Position numbers and translations under genes: made by a program
The notes under the pieces: model-generated
Seen by the model: the letters and a program-made list of their open reading frames with translations, nothing else
The model's database searches: none
What the model was told of the DNA's origin: nothing
In this document: one piece after another, positions 1 to 8,746 of the stretch
Layout: every line of letters begins with the position of its first letter
Position numbering within the stretch: position 1 is the stretch's first letter
DNA from: DATLFI01 sp035524895
GTDB taxonomy: Bacteria; Acidobacteriota; Thermoanaerobaculia; Multivoradales; Multivoraceae
Length of the DNA: 42,954 nucleotides
Assembly (NCBI GenBank): GCA_035524895.1
Contig: DATLFI010000284.1
Span: 1 to 42,954, forward strand
Reading direction: 5' to 3'

Positions 1-1257
1 GGTGCGTTTCTCGCCGGCGTGCTCGTTTCGGAGAGCGAGTACAGCGTGCAGATCCACGCCGACATCGGGCCCCTGCGCGACGTGTTCGCGAGCATCTTCT
101 TCCTATCGGTGGGCATGCTGGTCGACCTGCGAGCCGTCGCCGCCGACTGGCTCGGCGTCGGTTTGCTGGCGGCGGGCATCATCGTGCTCAAGCTGGCGCT
201 GGCCGGCACAGCGGTGCGGCTGCTCGGGTATCCGCTGCGCCCGGCCCTGGTCACGGGCTTCATGCTCGCGCAGGTGGGCGAGTTCTCGTTCGTGTTGCTC
301 GGTCTGGGTGAGCAGTACGCGCTGGTCGGGCCTGAGCTCTACCAGCGCCTGCTGGGCGCGTCGGTGCTCTCACTCGCGGCCTCGCCGATCCTCATCCAGC
401 GTGCGCCTGCGATCGTGGACTGGCTGTCGCGGCAACGTGCGGAAGACACGCAGTCCGCGGGTCCCTCCGCGGCGCGTCGCGACCACGTCGTCGTAGGCGG
501 CTACGGCGTCAACGGCCAGGTGCTCGCGAGGATGCTCGCCCACGTACGGATTCCCTTCGTGGTCGTAGAGCTCGATCCCGGGTACGCGCGGTCCGCGCGG
601 GAGAGCGGTGCGGCCGTGGTGTTCGGCGACTGCACACGCCTGGAGATCCTCGAGCACGCCGGCGTGCGCGACGCCAAGATGCTGGTGCTCGCGCTCTCCG
701 ACGACCGCGCCGCAGCACGCGCGTTGCATGTCGCGAGGGAGCTCAACCCCAGGCTCCTCGCACTCGTGCGCACGCGCGCCCTCGACAGCATTTCGCGGCT
801 CGAAGAGGCGGGAGCGGACGAGGTCGTAGCCGAGGAGTTCGAGACCGGCATCGAGATCCTCACCCGCGTGCTCGAGCGCTACCACGTGCCGCGACACCTG
901 ATCCGTACGCAGACGCGGATCCTGCGCGGCGAGTCCTACGAGATGCTGCGCACGCCCAAGCTCGCCAGCGGAGTCTCGGACGCGGTGATGGCGGCGCTCC
1001 AGGCCGGGACGACCGACCTCTTCCAGGTAGGGCCCGGCACCCCCGCCGCAGGCCGCAGCCTGGCGGAGCTCGAGCTCAGACAGCGATCGGGCGCCACCGT
1101 CATCGCGGTGGTCCGCGACGGCCAGGCAACCCTGAGCCCGCCCGGCGACTACCGGACCGAGCCCAACGACATCCTGGTGCTGGTGGGCAGTCACGCCCAG
1201 ATCGACGGTGCCTTCCGCCTGCTCGCTCCAGAGCCGCAGGATGCCGCGGTGTTCTGA
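1..1257 (+). CDS. Kef-type cation:proton antiporter with RCK domain (5' truncated)
   Basis: This is the C-terminal part (418 residues) of a CPA2-family monovalent cation:proton antiporter. The reading frame is already open at base 1, so the gene starts outside the window. The first ~140 residues are hydrophobic and include the family signature around 'QVGEFSFVLLG'. A soluble RCK/TrkA-N domain follows from about residue 160, with the nucleotide-binding loop 'GGYGVNGQ'. A TrkA-C domain occupies about residues 325-405, ending in 'DILVLVGSHAQI'. The family exchanges K+ or Na+ for H+ across the inner membrane, gated by nucleotide or glutathione-adduct binding to RCK. The family call is firm, but the ion specificity is not readable. 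A strong hairpin follows the stop. Confidence 0.9.
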   Translation, partial: GAFLAGVLVSESEYSVQIHADIGPLRDVFASIFFLSVGMLVDLRAVAADWLGVGLLAAGIIVLKLALAGTAVRLLGYPLRPALVTGFMLAQVGEFSFVLLGLGEQYALVGPELYQRLLGASVLSLAASPILIQRAPAIVDWLSRQRAEDTQSAGPSAARRDHVVVGGYGVNGQVLARMLAHVRIPFVVVELDPGYARSARESGAAVVFGDCTRLEILEHAGVRDAKMLVLALSDDRAAARALHVARELNPRLLALVRTRALDSISRLEEAGADEVVAEEFETGIEILTRVLERYHVPRHLIRTQTRILRGESYEMLRTPKLASGVSDAVMAALQAGTTDLFQVGPGTPAAGRSLAELELRQRSGATVIAVVRDGQATLSPPGDYRTEPNDILVLVGSHAQIDGAFRLLAPEPQDAAVF

Positions 1258-1275
1258 AGATGGCTCCTCCCGCAG

Positions 1276-1306
1276 TGCCCCATGGACCCAGAGGGCCCAT
1301 GGGGCA
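1276..1306. terminator. Hairpin downstream of the antiporter gene
   Basis: Near-perfect inverted repeat: the arm 'tgccccatggaccc' pairs with 'gggcccatggggca', with one mismatch and a 3-nt loop. It starts about 20 nt after the antiporter stop. No T-tract follows, so it may be a Rho-assisted terminator or an RNA-stabilising structure rather than a classical intrinsic terminator. Its core 'ccatggaccc' recurs in the palindrome at 10371-10407. Confidence 0.5.
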
Positions 1307-1352
1307 TGGCTAGCCCGATTGCTACACTGCCGCGCGCGAGGACGGGTTCACG

Positions 1353-2747
1353 ATGACCACCGCAGCCAGCACCGCTGACGTGTTCGCTCGCATCGAGCGA
1401 GAGCGCGACACCTACCTCGAGACCCTTATCGACTACCTACGGATTCCTTCGGTGTCGACGGACCCGGCACACACGAACGACGTCCGTCGCTGCGCCGAGT
1501 TCTTGCGCGACCGCATGGCAGAAGCCGGCCTGACGGCGGAGCTGATCGAGACCGCCCGGCACCCATTGGTGTACGCGGAGTGGCTGGGGCGTTCGGGGGC
1601 GCCGACGGTGCTGTTCTACGGCCACTACGACGTGCAGCCGCCAGACCCGCTCGAGGAGTGGCGGCATCCGCCGTTCGAGCCGACGATCGAGGGCGAGCAA
1701 ATCGTGGCCCGCGGCGCCACCGACAACAAGGGGCAATCGTTCGCTCACGTCGCCGCGGTGTCGGCGCACCTCGCGGAGCGCGGCGAGCTGCCGATCAACG
1801 TCAAGTTCCTGATCGAGGGCGAGGAGGAGTCGGGCGGCGAGTCGATCGAGGCCTACGTGCGGCAGGATGCCGGCAAGCGCCTCGCGGCCGACTTCGTGGT
1901 GGTCTCCGACTCCTCGATGTACGGCCCCGGCCAGCCGTCGATCCTCTACGGCCTCAAGGGCCTGCTCTACACGGAGATCCGGGTGCGCGGGCCGGGTCGC
2001 GACCTGCACTCGGGCACCTTCGGGGGCGCGGTGCAAAACCCGTTGGACGCGCTCGCCCACATCCTCGCGCGGCTGCGCGATCCGGAGAGCGGGCGGGTGT
2101 TGGTGCCGGGTTTCTACGACGACGTTCGGTCGCCCCAAGAGTGGGAGCGCGAGGAGATCCGGAAGCTGCCCTTCGATGCGGAGTCCTATCGCGAGGCGAT
2201 CGGCGTGCCCGAGCTGCGCGGGGAGCACGGCTACAGCACGCTCGAGCGCGTGTGGACGCGGCCGACCTGCGACGTCAACGGCATCTGGGGCGGCTACCAG
2301 GGACCGGGCGCCAAGACGGTGCTTCCCGCCCGGGGCGGCGCCAAGGTCTCGATGCGGCTCGTGCCGGACCAAGATCCGCGCAAGATCTCCGAGGCGTTCA
2401 CCCGTCACGTGCACGAGTCGACGCCGCTCGGCGTGGTGGTCGAGGTCGAGGTCGGGCACAGCGCTCCCCCGTTCTTGGTCGTCCCGGAAGGTCCTTTCGT
2501 CGAGGCGGCGCTCCGTGCGCTCGAGGATGTGTGGGGCAAGCGCGCGCTCCTCGTGCGCGAGGGCGGATCGATTCCCATCGTTTCCACGCTCCACGAGGTG
2601 CTGCAGATTCCCGTGCTCCTGATCGGGTTCGGTCTCAGCGACGACCGCCTCCACTCGCCGAACGAGAAGTTCGACCTGCCGAACTTCTACGGCGGCATCC
2701 GCGCCACCGCGCGATTGCTGGATCTGGTCGCGGCGCGGCCTTCCTGA
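1353..2747 (+). CDS. M20 family metallo-dipeptidase
   Basis: 464-residue di-zinc peptidase of the M20 family, of the cytosolic dipeptidase / CNDP-like type, which hydrolyses dipeptides or related amide bonds. Metal-binding and catalytic motifs appear in the expected order: 'YGHYDVQP' (~residues 89-96), 'GATDNKGQ' (~130), 'EGEEESGG' (~156-163) and a C-terminal His in 'LHSPNEKF'. The dimerisation (lid) domain begins around 'LKGLLYTEIRVRG' and includes 'DLHSGTFGG'. The length is normal for the family and no signal peptide is seen. The ATG start lies about 10 nt after a 'gagg' sequence. The gene stands 95 nt after the antiporter and 18 nt before the CYTH gene. The substrate cannot be read from sequence. 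Confidence 0.9.
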   Translation: MTTAASTADVFARIERERDTYLETLIDYLRIPSVSTDPAHTNDVRRCAEFLRDRMAEAGLTAELIETARHPLVYAEWLGRSGAPTVLFYGHYDVQPPDPLEEWRHPPFEPTIEGEQIVARGATDNKGQSFAHVAAVSAHLAERGELPINVKFLIEGEEESGGESIEAYVRQDAGKRLAADFVVVSDSSMYGPGQPSILYGLKGLLYTEIRVRGPGRDLHSGTFGGAVQNPLDALAHILARLRDPESGRVLVPGFYDDVRSPQEWEREEIRKLPFDAESYREAIGVPELRGEHGYSTLERVWTRPTCDVNGIWGGYQGPGAKTVLPARGGAKVSMRLVPDQDPRKISEAFTRHVHESTPLGVVVEVEVGHSAPPFLVVPEGPFVEAALRALEDVWGKRALLVREGGSIPIVSTLHEVLQIPVLLIGFGLSDDRLHSPNEKFDLPNFYGGIRATARLLDLVAARPS

Positions 2748-2765
2748 GGGAGCGGAGCCGCAGGC

Positions 2766-3410
2766 TTGACCGCGCCCCAGGCCACGAACCCGCCACTCGA
2801 GCGCGAGATCAAGATTCCGGTCGCGGAGCTCACCTCGGTCCGCCTTGCGCTGTCCGGTGCGGGTGCGCGCCTCGAGCACCCGGCGAGCCTGGAGCGCAAC
2901 TGGGTTCTCGATCGATCCGGTCCAGGTCCCGCTGCTGGCGCGGAGCTGCTCGCCTCGGGACAGCTGCTGCGTTTGCGGCAGGATGGGCGTGGCGTGCGAC
3001 TGACCTACAAGGGTCCGGTGCGCTACGAGGGAGGCACCGGCAGCGTCAAGGTCCGCGAGGAGCGGGAGGTCGCCGTCGCCGACGCCGCCACGATACTCGG
3101 CATCCTGGTCGCGCTCGGGTATCGGGTGGCGCGCCGCTACGAGAAGCGGCGCGAGGAGTGGCTGCTCGCTGGCTGCCATGTCGCCCTCGACGACACGCCG
3201 ATCGGAGCGTTCGTCGAGATCGAGGGCGAGACCCCCGAGCGCGTGGCGCGGGGGCTCGGTCTCGATCTCGCGAGCGCGGTCCGCGGCAGTTATCTCGCTC
3301 TGTGGGAGGAACATCGACTGATGCATCCCGAAGCGGGGGCCGACATGGTGTTCGGGGACGAGGCCTTCGGCGACGGACCGGCGCCGGAAGGCGCGGTCGG
3401 AGGCGTTTGA
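2766..3410 (+). CDS. CYTH domain protein (class IV adenylate cyclase / triphosphatase-like)
   Basis: 214-residue single-domain CYTH protein. The defining N-terminal ExExK motif is visible as 'EREIK' at residues 12-16. Tunnel-lining Arg/Lys/Glu positions follow in 'LLRLRQDG', 'LTYKGP', 'KVREEREV', 'RYEKRREEW' and 'FVEIEGE'. CYTH enzymes bind triphosphorylated substrates with Mg2+. Members include CyaB-type adenylate cyclases and thiamine or inorganic triphosphatases, and the exact activity cannot be chosen here. The start is TTG at 2766, supported by 'ggag' upstream. The stop is followed after 3 nt by the nucleotidyltransferase start, so the two genes are probably co-transcribed. Confidence 0.87.
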   Translation: MTAPQATNPPLEREIKIPVAELTSVRLALSGAGARLEHPASLERNWVLDRSGPGPAAGAELLASGQLLRLRQDGRGVRLTYKGPVRYEGGTGSVKVREEREVAVADAATILGILVALGYRVARRYEKRREEWLLAGCHVALDDTPIGAFVEIEGETPERVARGLGLDLASAVRGSYLALWEEHRLMHPEAGADMVFGDEAFGDGPAPEGAVGGV

Positions 3411-3413
3411 CGC

Positions 3414-4478
3414 GTGCGCGTGCGCGCCCTGGTCCTCGCGGCAGGATTCGGCACGCGCCTGCGCCCGCTTTCTGCGGTGCTCCCCAAGCCGCTGCTGCCG
3501 GTGCTCGGTCGCCCGCTGCTGGCGCACAGCCTGGAGCGGCTGCGTGCTCTCCGCGCCGAAGCCACGGCGGTGAACCTGCACCATCTCGGAGACCATGTCG
3601 AGGAGGCGTTCGGCGACGCTTACGAAGGGATGCCGCTGCGCTACTCGCACGAAGAGCGCCTCGGGCCCGAGCCGCTCGGCACCGCCGGCGCGTTGGTGCC
3701 GCTGTGCGACTTCCTGCGGGACGCCGACGCAGCGATCGTCATCAACGGCGACAGCCTGTGCCGCTGGCCGCTGCGCGCTCTGCTCCGCCGCCACCGGAGA
3801 AGCGGCGCCGACGCGACGCTCCTCCTCGCGCGGCGCGCTGATCCCAATCGCTTCGGGGGCGGCGTGGGGGTCGGTCGCGACGGGTTCCTGGTGGATTTCC
3901 GTCCGCCGAGCGCCGGCGAAGACCGTGCCCAGGAGCGCCTGGTGTTCGCCGGCGCGCACGTGCTCTCGGCGCGCCTGCTCGAGCACGTCGCGGAGCTGCG
4001 CGCTCCGTCGGATCTGGTGCGCGACGTCTACGAGCCGATGCTCCGGGGCGGCGCGCGGTTCGCGGCGTTGCGCAGCTCGACGCCGTGGCACGACCTGGGC
4101 ATTCCTGCTCGCTATCTCGACGCATTGGTCGAGTGGGCACGCTCGCCCTGGCTGCGCCGATGGCGTGTCGGCAAGCCACGCCGTTCCTTCCGGGCGAAGG
4201 ACGCCCAGATCGGTGCGCGGGTGCGGCTGCGCTCGGCGGCCATCGAGAGCGGCGCCGTGATCGGAGCAGGCTCGAGCCTCGAGCAGTCCTTGGTCTTCCC
4301 CGGCGCGCGTGTCGGCGAACGCTGCCTGGTGCGCCGATCGATCGTGGGGCCGGGCGTGGTGCTGCCGGACGGTGCCGCGGTCGAGGCGCGCCTCGTTACG
4401 GTGCAGCAGACCCGGCAGTCACCGGGGCCTGCCGATTCGGTCCTCGGCGACCTGGTGTTCACGCCTATCGGCGGGTGA
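3414..4478 (+). CDS. Sugar nucleotidyltransferase with C-terminal hexapeptide repeats
   Basis: 354-residue NDP-sugar pyrophosphorylase-like protein (mannose-1-phosphate guanylyltransferase / glucose-1-phosphate nucleotidyltransferase type). The N-terminal nucleotide-binding signature 'LAAGFGTRLRPLS...PKPLLPV' (residues 8-30) is complete, and 'INGDSL' supplies the metal-binding Asp. The catalytic domain runs to about residue 235. A left-handed beta-helix of hexapeptide-like repeats follows (~260-330, 'IGARVRLRSAAI...GAVIGAG'). Family members transfer NMP to sugar-1-phosphates for cell-surface glycans or N-acetylmuramate recycling. The start is GTG at 3414, 3 nt after the CYTH stop. The gene converges on the operon ending at 4514. 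The sugar and nucleotide are unknown. Confidence 0.88.
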   Translation: MRVRALVLAAGFGTRLRPLSAVLPKPLLPVLGRPLLAHSLERLRALRAEATAVNLHHLGDHVEEAFGDAYEGMPLRYSHEERLGPEPLGTAGALVPLCDFLRDADAAIVINGDSLCRWPLRALLRRHRRSGADATLLLARRADPNRFGGGVGVGRDGFLVDFRPPSAGEDRAQERLVFAGAHVLSARLLEHVAELRAPSDLVRDVYEPMLRGGARFAALRSSTPWHDLGIPARYLDALVEWARSPWLRRWRVGKPRRSFRAKDAQIGARVRLRSAAIESGAVIGAGSSLEQSLVFPGARVGERCLVRRSIVGPGVVLPDGAAVEARLVTVQQTRQSPGPADSVLGDLVFTPIGG

Positions 4479-4513
4479 GCGGCACCAATGCATCCTCGGC
4501 CCCACGGGCCGAA

Positions 4514-5308
4514 TCAGTCGAGCCCCTGCCCATCTCTCCCCTCCCCCTCCCCCTCACTCTCCTCCTCGATCCATCGCTCCAGCTCTTCGAGGCGCCGCCG
4601 CAGCTCGGCGCGTGCGGCCGCGCCGAAGGGGTTCTCACGTTGGATGGTGAGGAACAGCGCGTCGGAGTCGTAGCGTAGGTTCTCCTCGATCGCCAGCATG
4701 TGCTGATACGCCACCGTCGCAAGCTCCGGGCTCGGCAGCTCGATCTCGCGCAGGGCGCGGGCGAACCAGTGCGTGAGCCCCTGGATGTGCGCCATCTGAT
4801 GGTCGTGGCGTTCGGGGGTCAGCTCCCAGACCCGCAGGCCGAGCTGCGCCTCGAGCACGCGGCGCACCGCTCGCGGCGCGGCGGCGCGCCGCGGTCCCGG
4901 CGGGCGGCACAGGACCACCTTGAGTCCCTGGATGCCGTCGCGGCCGCTCTGCGGCCCGAACATCGGGTGCAGCCCGAGCAGCGACGCGTCCCGCGGCAGG
5001 ATCTCGTCGAGCACGCGCAGCGGCTTCACCTTGACCGACGCGACGTCGTACACGCGCGCTCCCGTCCGCAGGAACCGCCGCGCGGCGAGCGCCGCGGCTT
5101 CCAGGTCCTGCACCGGGACGGCGAACACCAGGTTGGGCTGCGCGGCGACCTCCGCGAGCCCCGCCCAGCGCACCCCGAGCGTTGCCGCCGCCTCCGCGAG
5201 CGGGCGCAGGTCGGTGACGACCACTGCGAAGCGCTCGCTCAGGTGCTTCGCGAGGAAACGCCCGAAGGCGCCGAAGCCGATGATGCCGAGCCCGGTGCGC
5301 TCGCTCAT
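4514..5308 (-). CDS. tyrA: Prephenate/arogenate dehydrogenase (TyrA family)
   Basis: 264-residue NAD(P)-dependent dehydrogenase of the TyrA family, which oxidatively decarboxylates prephenate or arogenate toward tyrosine. An N-terminal Rossmann loop 'IIGFGAFGRFLA' is present. The family motifs 'HPMFGPQSG' and 'HDHQMAHIQGLTHW' follow, the latter carrying the catalytic His region. The C-terminus is a low-complexity Glu/Gly tail encoded by a C-rich tract. ATG at 5308 is chosen because it forms an ATGA overlap with the upstream FAD-enzyme stop. An in-frame start 7 codons earlier is less likely. It is the last gene of a six-gene polyketide operon, an unusual place for tyrA. It could be a housekeeping enzyme captured by the operon or a supplier of an aromatic precursor. 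Confidence 0.85.
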   Translation of the reverse strand: MSERTGLGIIGFGAFGRFLAKHLSERFAVVVTDLRPLAEAAATLGVRWAGLAEVAAQPNLVFAVPVQDLEAAALAARRFLRTGARVYDVASVKVKPLRVLDEILPRDASLLGLHPMFGPQSGRDGIQGLKVVLCRPPGPRRAAAPRAVRRVLEAQLGLRVWELTPERHDHQMAHIQGLTHWFARALREIELPSPELATVAYQHMLAIEENLRYDSDALFLTIQRENPFGAAARAELRRRLEELERWIEEESEGEGEGRDGQGLD

Positions 5309-6498
5309 CGCGCTGTTGCCACCCGCCACAGCAGTTTCGCCGCCAACGGTGCCCGTGCGGGCGCCGCCCGCACGTGCACCGCCAGCAGCCGCTCGAAGAG
5401 CCGCGGCTCGCGGGCGAGCGTCGCGAGCGTGCGAGCGCGCAGCGCCGGGTGCCGCGAGAGCAACAGGCAGAGCTCCGTGAGCGCGTCGGGAAGCCGGCGC
5501 AGCGACGGCATCACGCGCGCGTAGCGACGAAGGTCGTCAGCGGCGAGCGCGTCGGCGAGCGCCTCGGCCTGCTGGAAACCGAGCGACAGTCCCTCGCCGG
5601 TGATCGCGTCGAGGTAGCCGGCGGCATCGCCGACCAGGGCGAGGTTGTCGCGGTACGACGCCCGGGCTCGCTGGCGCAACGGGCCGGCGCCACGGTCCGC
5701 AGAACGGATCGCCGCGCCCTCGAGCAGGGCAGCGAGATCAGGAAAGCGCGAAAGGAGCTGCTCGAAACGCGCCCCACCTCCCGCGCGCGCCCCATCTCCC
5801 GCGCGCACACCTACGACGCGCTCGTGCCACAGCATCGCGACGCCGAGCTCGCCGCGACCCAGCGGTGTAATGTAGGCCTCGGCGCCGTGGCCCCAGTGCA
5901 CCTCGACGAAGCGCTCGTGCGGGTCGTCCGCCGCGGCATCGCCGCGACCGGCCAGGAAGTGTCGGCGCACGGCGAGCCGCCGCCGCCGGGTAAGCGTGCC
6001 GTCGAGCCCCGCCGCGCGGCGCAACGGCGAGGCCAGGCCGTCCGCCGCGACCAGCCAGCGCGGCTCGTGGAGGCCGTCGGTTGCACGCACTCCGAAGCCC
6101 GCGGCGGAACGGTCCAGCTCCCGCACGCGCACGCCGAAGCGCAGGACAGCCCCGAGCGCGTCAGCCCGCGCCACCAGGCGGTCGTGGAGCGCGGTGCGAC
6201 GCACCCCGAGCCCTGGTGCCCGCGGGAAGCGCCCCGCCACGGCGCTTCGCTCGTCGTGCCACGCGATGCCGGCGAGCCGCTCGCCCGCGCCGTCCAGCGA
6301 GACGCCGCTCCGGCGCAGGAGCTCGACGCCCTCGGGCAGTATCCCCTCGCCGCACGCCTTGTCGATCGGCGGAGAGCGCGACTCCAGCAGGGTCACTTCG
6401 AGGCCTCGGCGCCGGCACGCGATCGCGGTCGCCAGCCCGACCGGACCCCCGCCGACGATCAGCACGTCCTCGACACGCCGCCGGGAGCTCGCGCTCAT
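5305..6498 (-). CDS. FAD-dependent oxidoreductase, geranylgeranyl-reductase/monooxygenase-like
   Basis: 397-residue flavoprotein of the PHBH/geranylgeranyl-reductase superfamily. The N-terminal FAD loop 'IVGGGPVGLATA' lies at residues 14-25. The 'DKACGEGILPEG' segment is typical of the geranylgeranyl reductase/hydroxylase group. The second FAD signature 'LVGDAAGYLDAITGEGLSLGFQQ' is near residue 280. Within type III PKS operons such enzymes usually hydroxylate alkylresorcinols to hydroquinones, or reduce isoprenoid or acyl chains; hydroxylation is inferred here. ATG at 6498 overlaps the FAAL stop (ATGA), and the stop overlaps the tyrA start. The open frame extends well upstream, but that extension lies inside the FAAL gene and is not coding. 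Confidence 0.87.
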   Translation of the reverse strand: MSASSRRRVEDVLIVGGGPVGLATAIACRRRGLEVTLLESRSPPIDKACGEGILPEGVELLRRSGVSLDGAGERLAGIAWHDERSAVAGRFPRAPGLGVRRTALHDRLVARADALGAVLRFGVRVRELDRSAAGFGVRATDGLHEPRWLVAADGLASPLRRAAGLDGTLTRRRRLAVRRHFLAGRGDAAADDPHERFVEVHWGHGAEAYITPLGRGELGVAMLWHERVVGVRAGDGARAGGGARFEQLLSRFPDLAALLEGAAIRSADRGAGPLRQRARASYRDNLALVGDAAGYLDAITGEGLSLGFQQAEALADALAADDLRRYARVMPSLRRLPDALTELCLLLSRHPALRARTLATLAREPRLFERLLAVHVRAAPARAPLAAKLLWRVATAR

Positions 6499-8456
6499 TC
6501 GCGTCCTCGAGCCGGACGCGGCTTGGGCTCGAGCCGTCTCGAGCGCAGGAGAGCCTTCGCCGCCTGGATCGCCGGTCGTGAGCCGAGCTCGCGCACCAGG
6601 TGACTCGCGGTGGGCGCCGTGCACAGCTCGATCGCGAAGGCGTCGAGGAGCAGGCGGCGACGCGCCTCCGCGCGCCGTAGCTTTCCCGAAGAGGTGCGCG
6701 GCAGCGCGCCGGGCCGCAGCAGGAGCACGCGCTCCGGGCGCAGCCCGGTCGCTCCGACCACCGCGCGACGTACCTGCTCCTCGATAGCGGTGAGCGTCGC
6801 GCCGGACTTGGCCGCGCCGCGCCGCAGCTCGGCTAGCAGCCACAGCTCTTCGCGCGAGGCGCCAGCCGGGAGGCTGGTCAGCGCGACGACACAACCCGTG
6901 CGCACGCCCGGCACCGCGCCGGCGGCGCGCTCCACAGGCTCCGGCGGGTGCTTGCGCCCCGCGAGCACCAGCACGTCCTTGGCGCGGCCGGCGAGGTAGA
7001 GCTCTGCGTCGTGCACGAAGCCGAGGTCGCCGGTGTCGAGCCAGCCGTCCTGGAGCGCCCGCGCCGTCTCGCCCGGCAGGCCCAGGTACTCCCGCAGCAA
7101 CGAGGGACCGCGCACGAGAACCTTGCCCACCTGTCGCTCGGTCAGCAGTTTGCCCTCCTCGTCGCGGATCTCGATGGCGAAGCCGGGCACCGGCCGGCCG
7201 ACCGAGACCAGCTCGAGCCTCTCCGTCGTCGAGCGATCCGGCGCGTCCCCGGGTTTCGGCACGGCCTCGCCGTAGGCGAGCGCGGCGCGGTCGAAGGCTT
7301 CGGCGCGGAAGCGGCGCCCGAGGTCGGAGAAGGTGACCGCGAGTGCCGCTTCGGCGAGCCCATAGACCGGCGTCATCGCCTCCGGGCGGAAGCCGTACGG
7401 TGCGAAGCGACGCTCGAACGCGCGCAACACCTCGGCCGAAACCGCCTCCGCGCCGTTGAGCGCCACCCGCCACGCCGAGAGGTCTACGCCACGCATCTCC
7501 TCGTCGGTCACCCGCTCGGTCGCGAGCGCATAGGCGAAGTTCGGTGCCGGCGAGACCGTGGCCCGGAAGCGCGACAACGCGCGCAGCCAGAGCGCGGGAC
7601 GCGCGACGAAGGCCTCAGGCGGCAGCAGGGTCAGGTCAGTGGGACGCATCAGCGACGGCAGCACGCACCCGATCAGCCCCATGTCGTGGTAGAGCGGCAG
7701 CCAGCTCAGGCCGGAGTGGCGGACCTCGGCGGTGTCCGGAAAGTGGTCGTGGAGCAATTGCGCCTGCTCGAGCAGAGCGTGATGGGAGAGCGCCACCGGT
7801 TTTGGGGCCGAGGTCGTGCCCGAGGAGAACTGCACCAGCGCGAGCGCCTGATCGTCGTCTTCGTCTTGCTCGGAGCTCGGAGCGTGGTCGTGCTCTCGAG
7901 CGTTCGGGTTCGCCGGAGTCGGCGTCGCGGCGGCGCGCGGCAGCTCGTCGAGCGTGCGGCAACCAAGCGTCGGCAGGTAGTCGGCTAGCACGCCGCCGAG
8001 GAGCCGGCGCACGCGCGCGTCCGCGAGCACCAGGCGCACCTCGGCGCCGCGCAGCATGGCCGCGGTCCGCTCGTCGTATTCCGGCATCAGGCCGAGTCGC
8101 ACCGGCGGGTAGAGCGGCGCCGGCACCGCTCCCGCGAAGAGCGAGCCAAAGAACGCATCGAAGAACTCGGGGCAGGTCGGGAACACCAGCCCCACACGAT
8201 CGCCGCGGCGCACGCCGGCGGCCCGCAGCGAGCCGGCGCAGCGTTCGGCGCGCGCCGCGACCACCCGCCAGGGGACCAGGGTGTCGCGCTCGCGGCGATC
8301 GAGGAAGCGGAGGCCGCACGCATCAGCGTCGGGATGCGCGGCGCCACGGCGCAGCAGCTCGGGCAGGGTGCGCGCGGCGCCCGCGGGACGAGGCGTCGCG
8401 GGTGTCGCGAGGCGAGCCGGTCGCTCGTCGCGCTGCGCCACGGGCCTGTCGCTCAA
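6495..8456 (-). CDS. Fatty acyl-AMP ligase-like adenylate-forming enzyme (FAAL)
   Basis: 653-residue adenylate-forming enzyme. It activates a carboxylic acid as acyl-AMP and probably transfers it to the adjacent carrier protein. The P-loop-like motif 'FSSGTTSAPKPVALSH' and the FAAL-type 'WLPLYHDMGLIG' are present, as are 'VYGLAEAALAVTF', 'LDTGDLGF' and the C-terminal catalytic-lysine motif 'LPRTSSGKLRR'. An Asp/Glu-rich insertion ('SSEQDEDDDQ') precedes the P-loop. About 70 extra residues follow the usual end of the family. The start is TTG at 8456, chosen because it forms a TTGA overlap with the ACP stop; no better in-frame start exists nearby. The neighbouring ACP and type III PKS suggest it loads the fatty starter unit. 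Confidence 0.88.
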   Translation of the reverse strand: MSDRPVAQRDERPARLATPATPRPAGAARTLPELLRRGAAHPDADACGLRFLDRRERDTLVPWRVVAARAERCAGSLRAAGVRRGDRVGLVFPTCPEFFDAFFGSLFAGAVPAPLYPPVRLGLMPEYDERTAAMLRGAEVRLVLADARVRRLLGGVLADYLPTLGCRTLDELPRAAATPTPANPNAREHDHAPSSEQDEDDDQALALVQFSSGTTSAPKPVALSHHALLEQAQLLHDHFPDTAEVRHSGLSWLPLYHDMGLIGCVLPSLMRPTDLTLLPPEAFVARPALWLRALSRFRATVSPAPNFAYALATERVTDEEMRGVDLSAWRVALNGAEAVSAEVLRAFERRFAPYGFRPEAMTPVYGLAEAALAVTFSDLGRRFRAEAFDRAALAYGEAVPKPGDAPDRSTTERLELVSVGRPVPGFAIEIRDEEGKLLTERQVGKVLVRGPSLLREYLGLPGETARALQDGWLDTGDLGFVHDAELYLAGRAKDVLVLAGRKHPPEPVERAAGAVPGVRTGCVVALTSLPAGASREELWLLAELRRGAAKSGATLTAIEEQVRRAVVGATGLRPERVLLLRPGALPRTSSGKLRRAEARRRLLLDAFAIELCTAPTASHLVRELGSRPAIQAAKALLRSRRLEPKPRPARGRE

Positions 8457-8746
8457 GGCGCCTCCGCGGGCGTCGAGGCGTCCTGCGGTAGCGCGAGCTT
8501 GAGGCGCACCGTAGCGACCAGGTCGCCGACCGTCTCGATTCGTTGCTCGTCCTCGGGCTCGAGCAGCACCCGGAACCGATTCTCCACCTCGGTGGCGAGC
8601 GTCAGCAGGCGGATCGAGTCGAGCTGCAAGTCCTCGACCAGCCTGTCCTCGAGCGCGAGTGGCCCGTCGTGGCCGAGGTGCTCGCGCGCCACCGCGACGA
8701 TGCCCGCGAGCACCTCGTCGTCGCCGAGCGCTCGCGGGGCGCTCAC
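8453..8746 (-). CDS. Acyl carrier protein
   Basis: 97-residue discrete acyl carrier protein with the phosphopantetheine attachment motif 'DLQLDSIRLL' (modifiable Ser44). It is acidic and predicted helical, with family-typical spacing: helix 1, a long loop, Ser, helix 2, and a C-terminal helix around 'ETVGDLVATV'. The start is GTG at 8746, overlapping the methyltransferase stop as GTGA. The stop overlaps the FAAL start as TTGA. Sitting between the FAAL and PKS genes, it most likely carries the activated acyl chain to the type III PKS, in place of an acyl-CoA. The tail 'QDASTPAEAP' is probably disordered. Confidence 0.88.
   Translation of the reverse strand: MSAPRALGDDEVLAGIVAVAREHLGHDGPLALEDRLVEDLQLDSIRLLTLATEVENRFRVLLEPEDEQRIETVGDLVATVRLKLALPQDASTPAEAP

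Noticed and set aside
1437..4091. 884-codon minus-strand open frame across the peptidase, CYTH and nucleotidyltransferase genes
   Set aside because: It is antisense to three well-supported genes, and its composition is typical of a GC-rich shadow frame.
4520..4565. C-rich low-complexity tract read as a possible repeat array
   Set aside because: It encodes the Glu/Gly-rich tail of the TyrA protein and has no regular unit.
6499..7473. N-terminal extension of the FAD oxidoreductase frame into the FAAL gene
   Set aside because: The extension lacks any domain and overlaps the FAAL coding sequence; the ATGA overlap at 6498 gives a canonical flavoprotein N-terminus.
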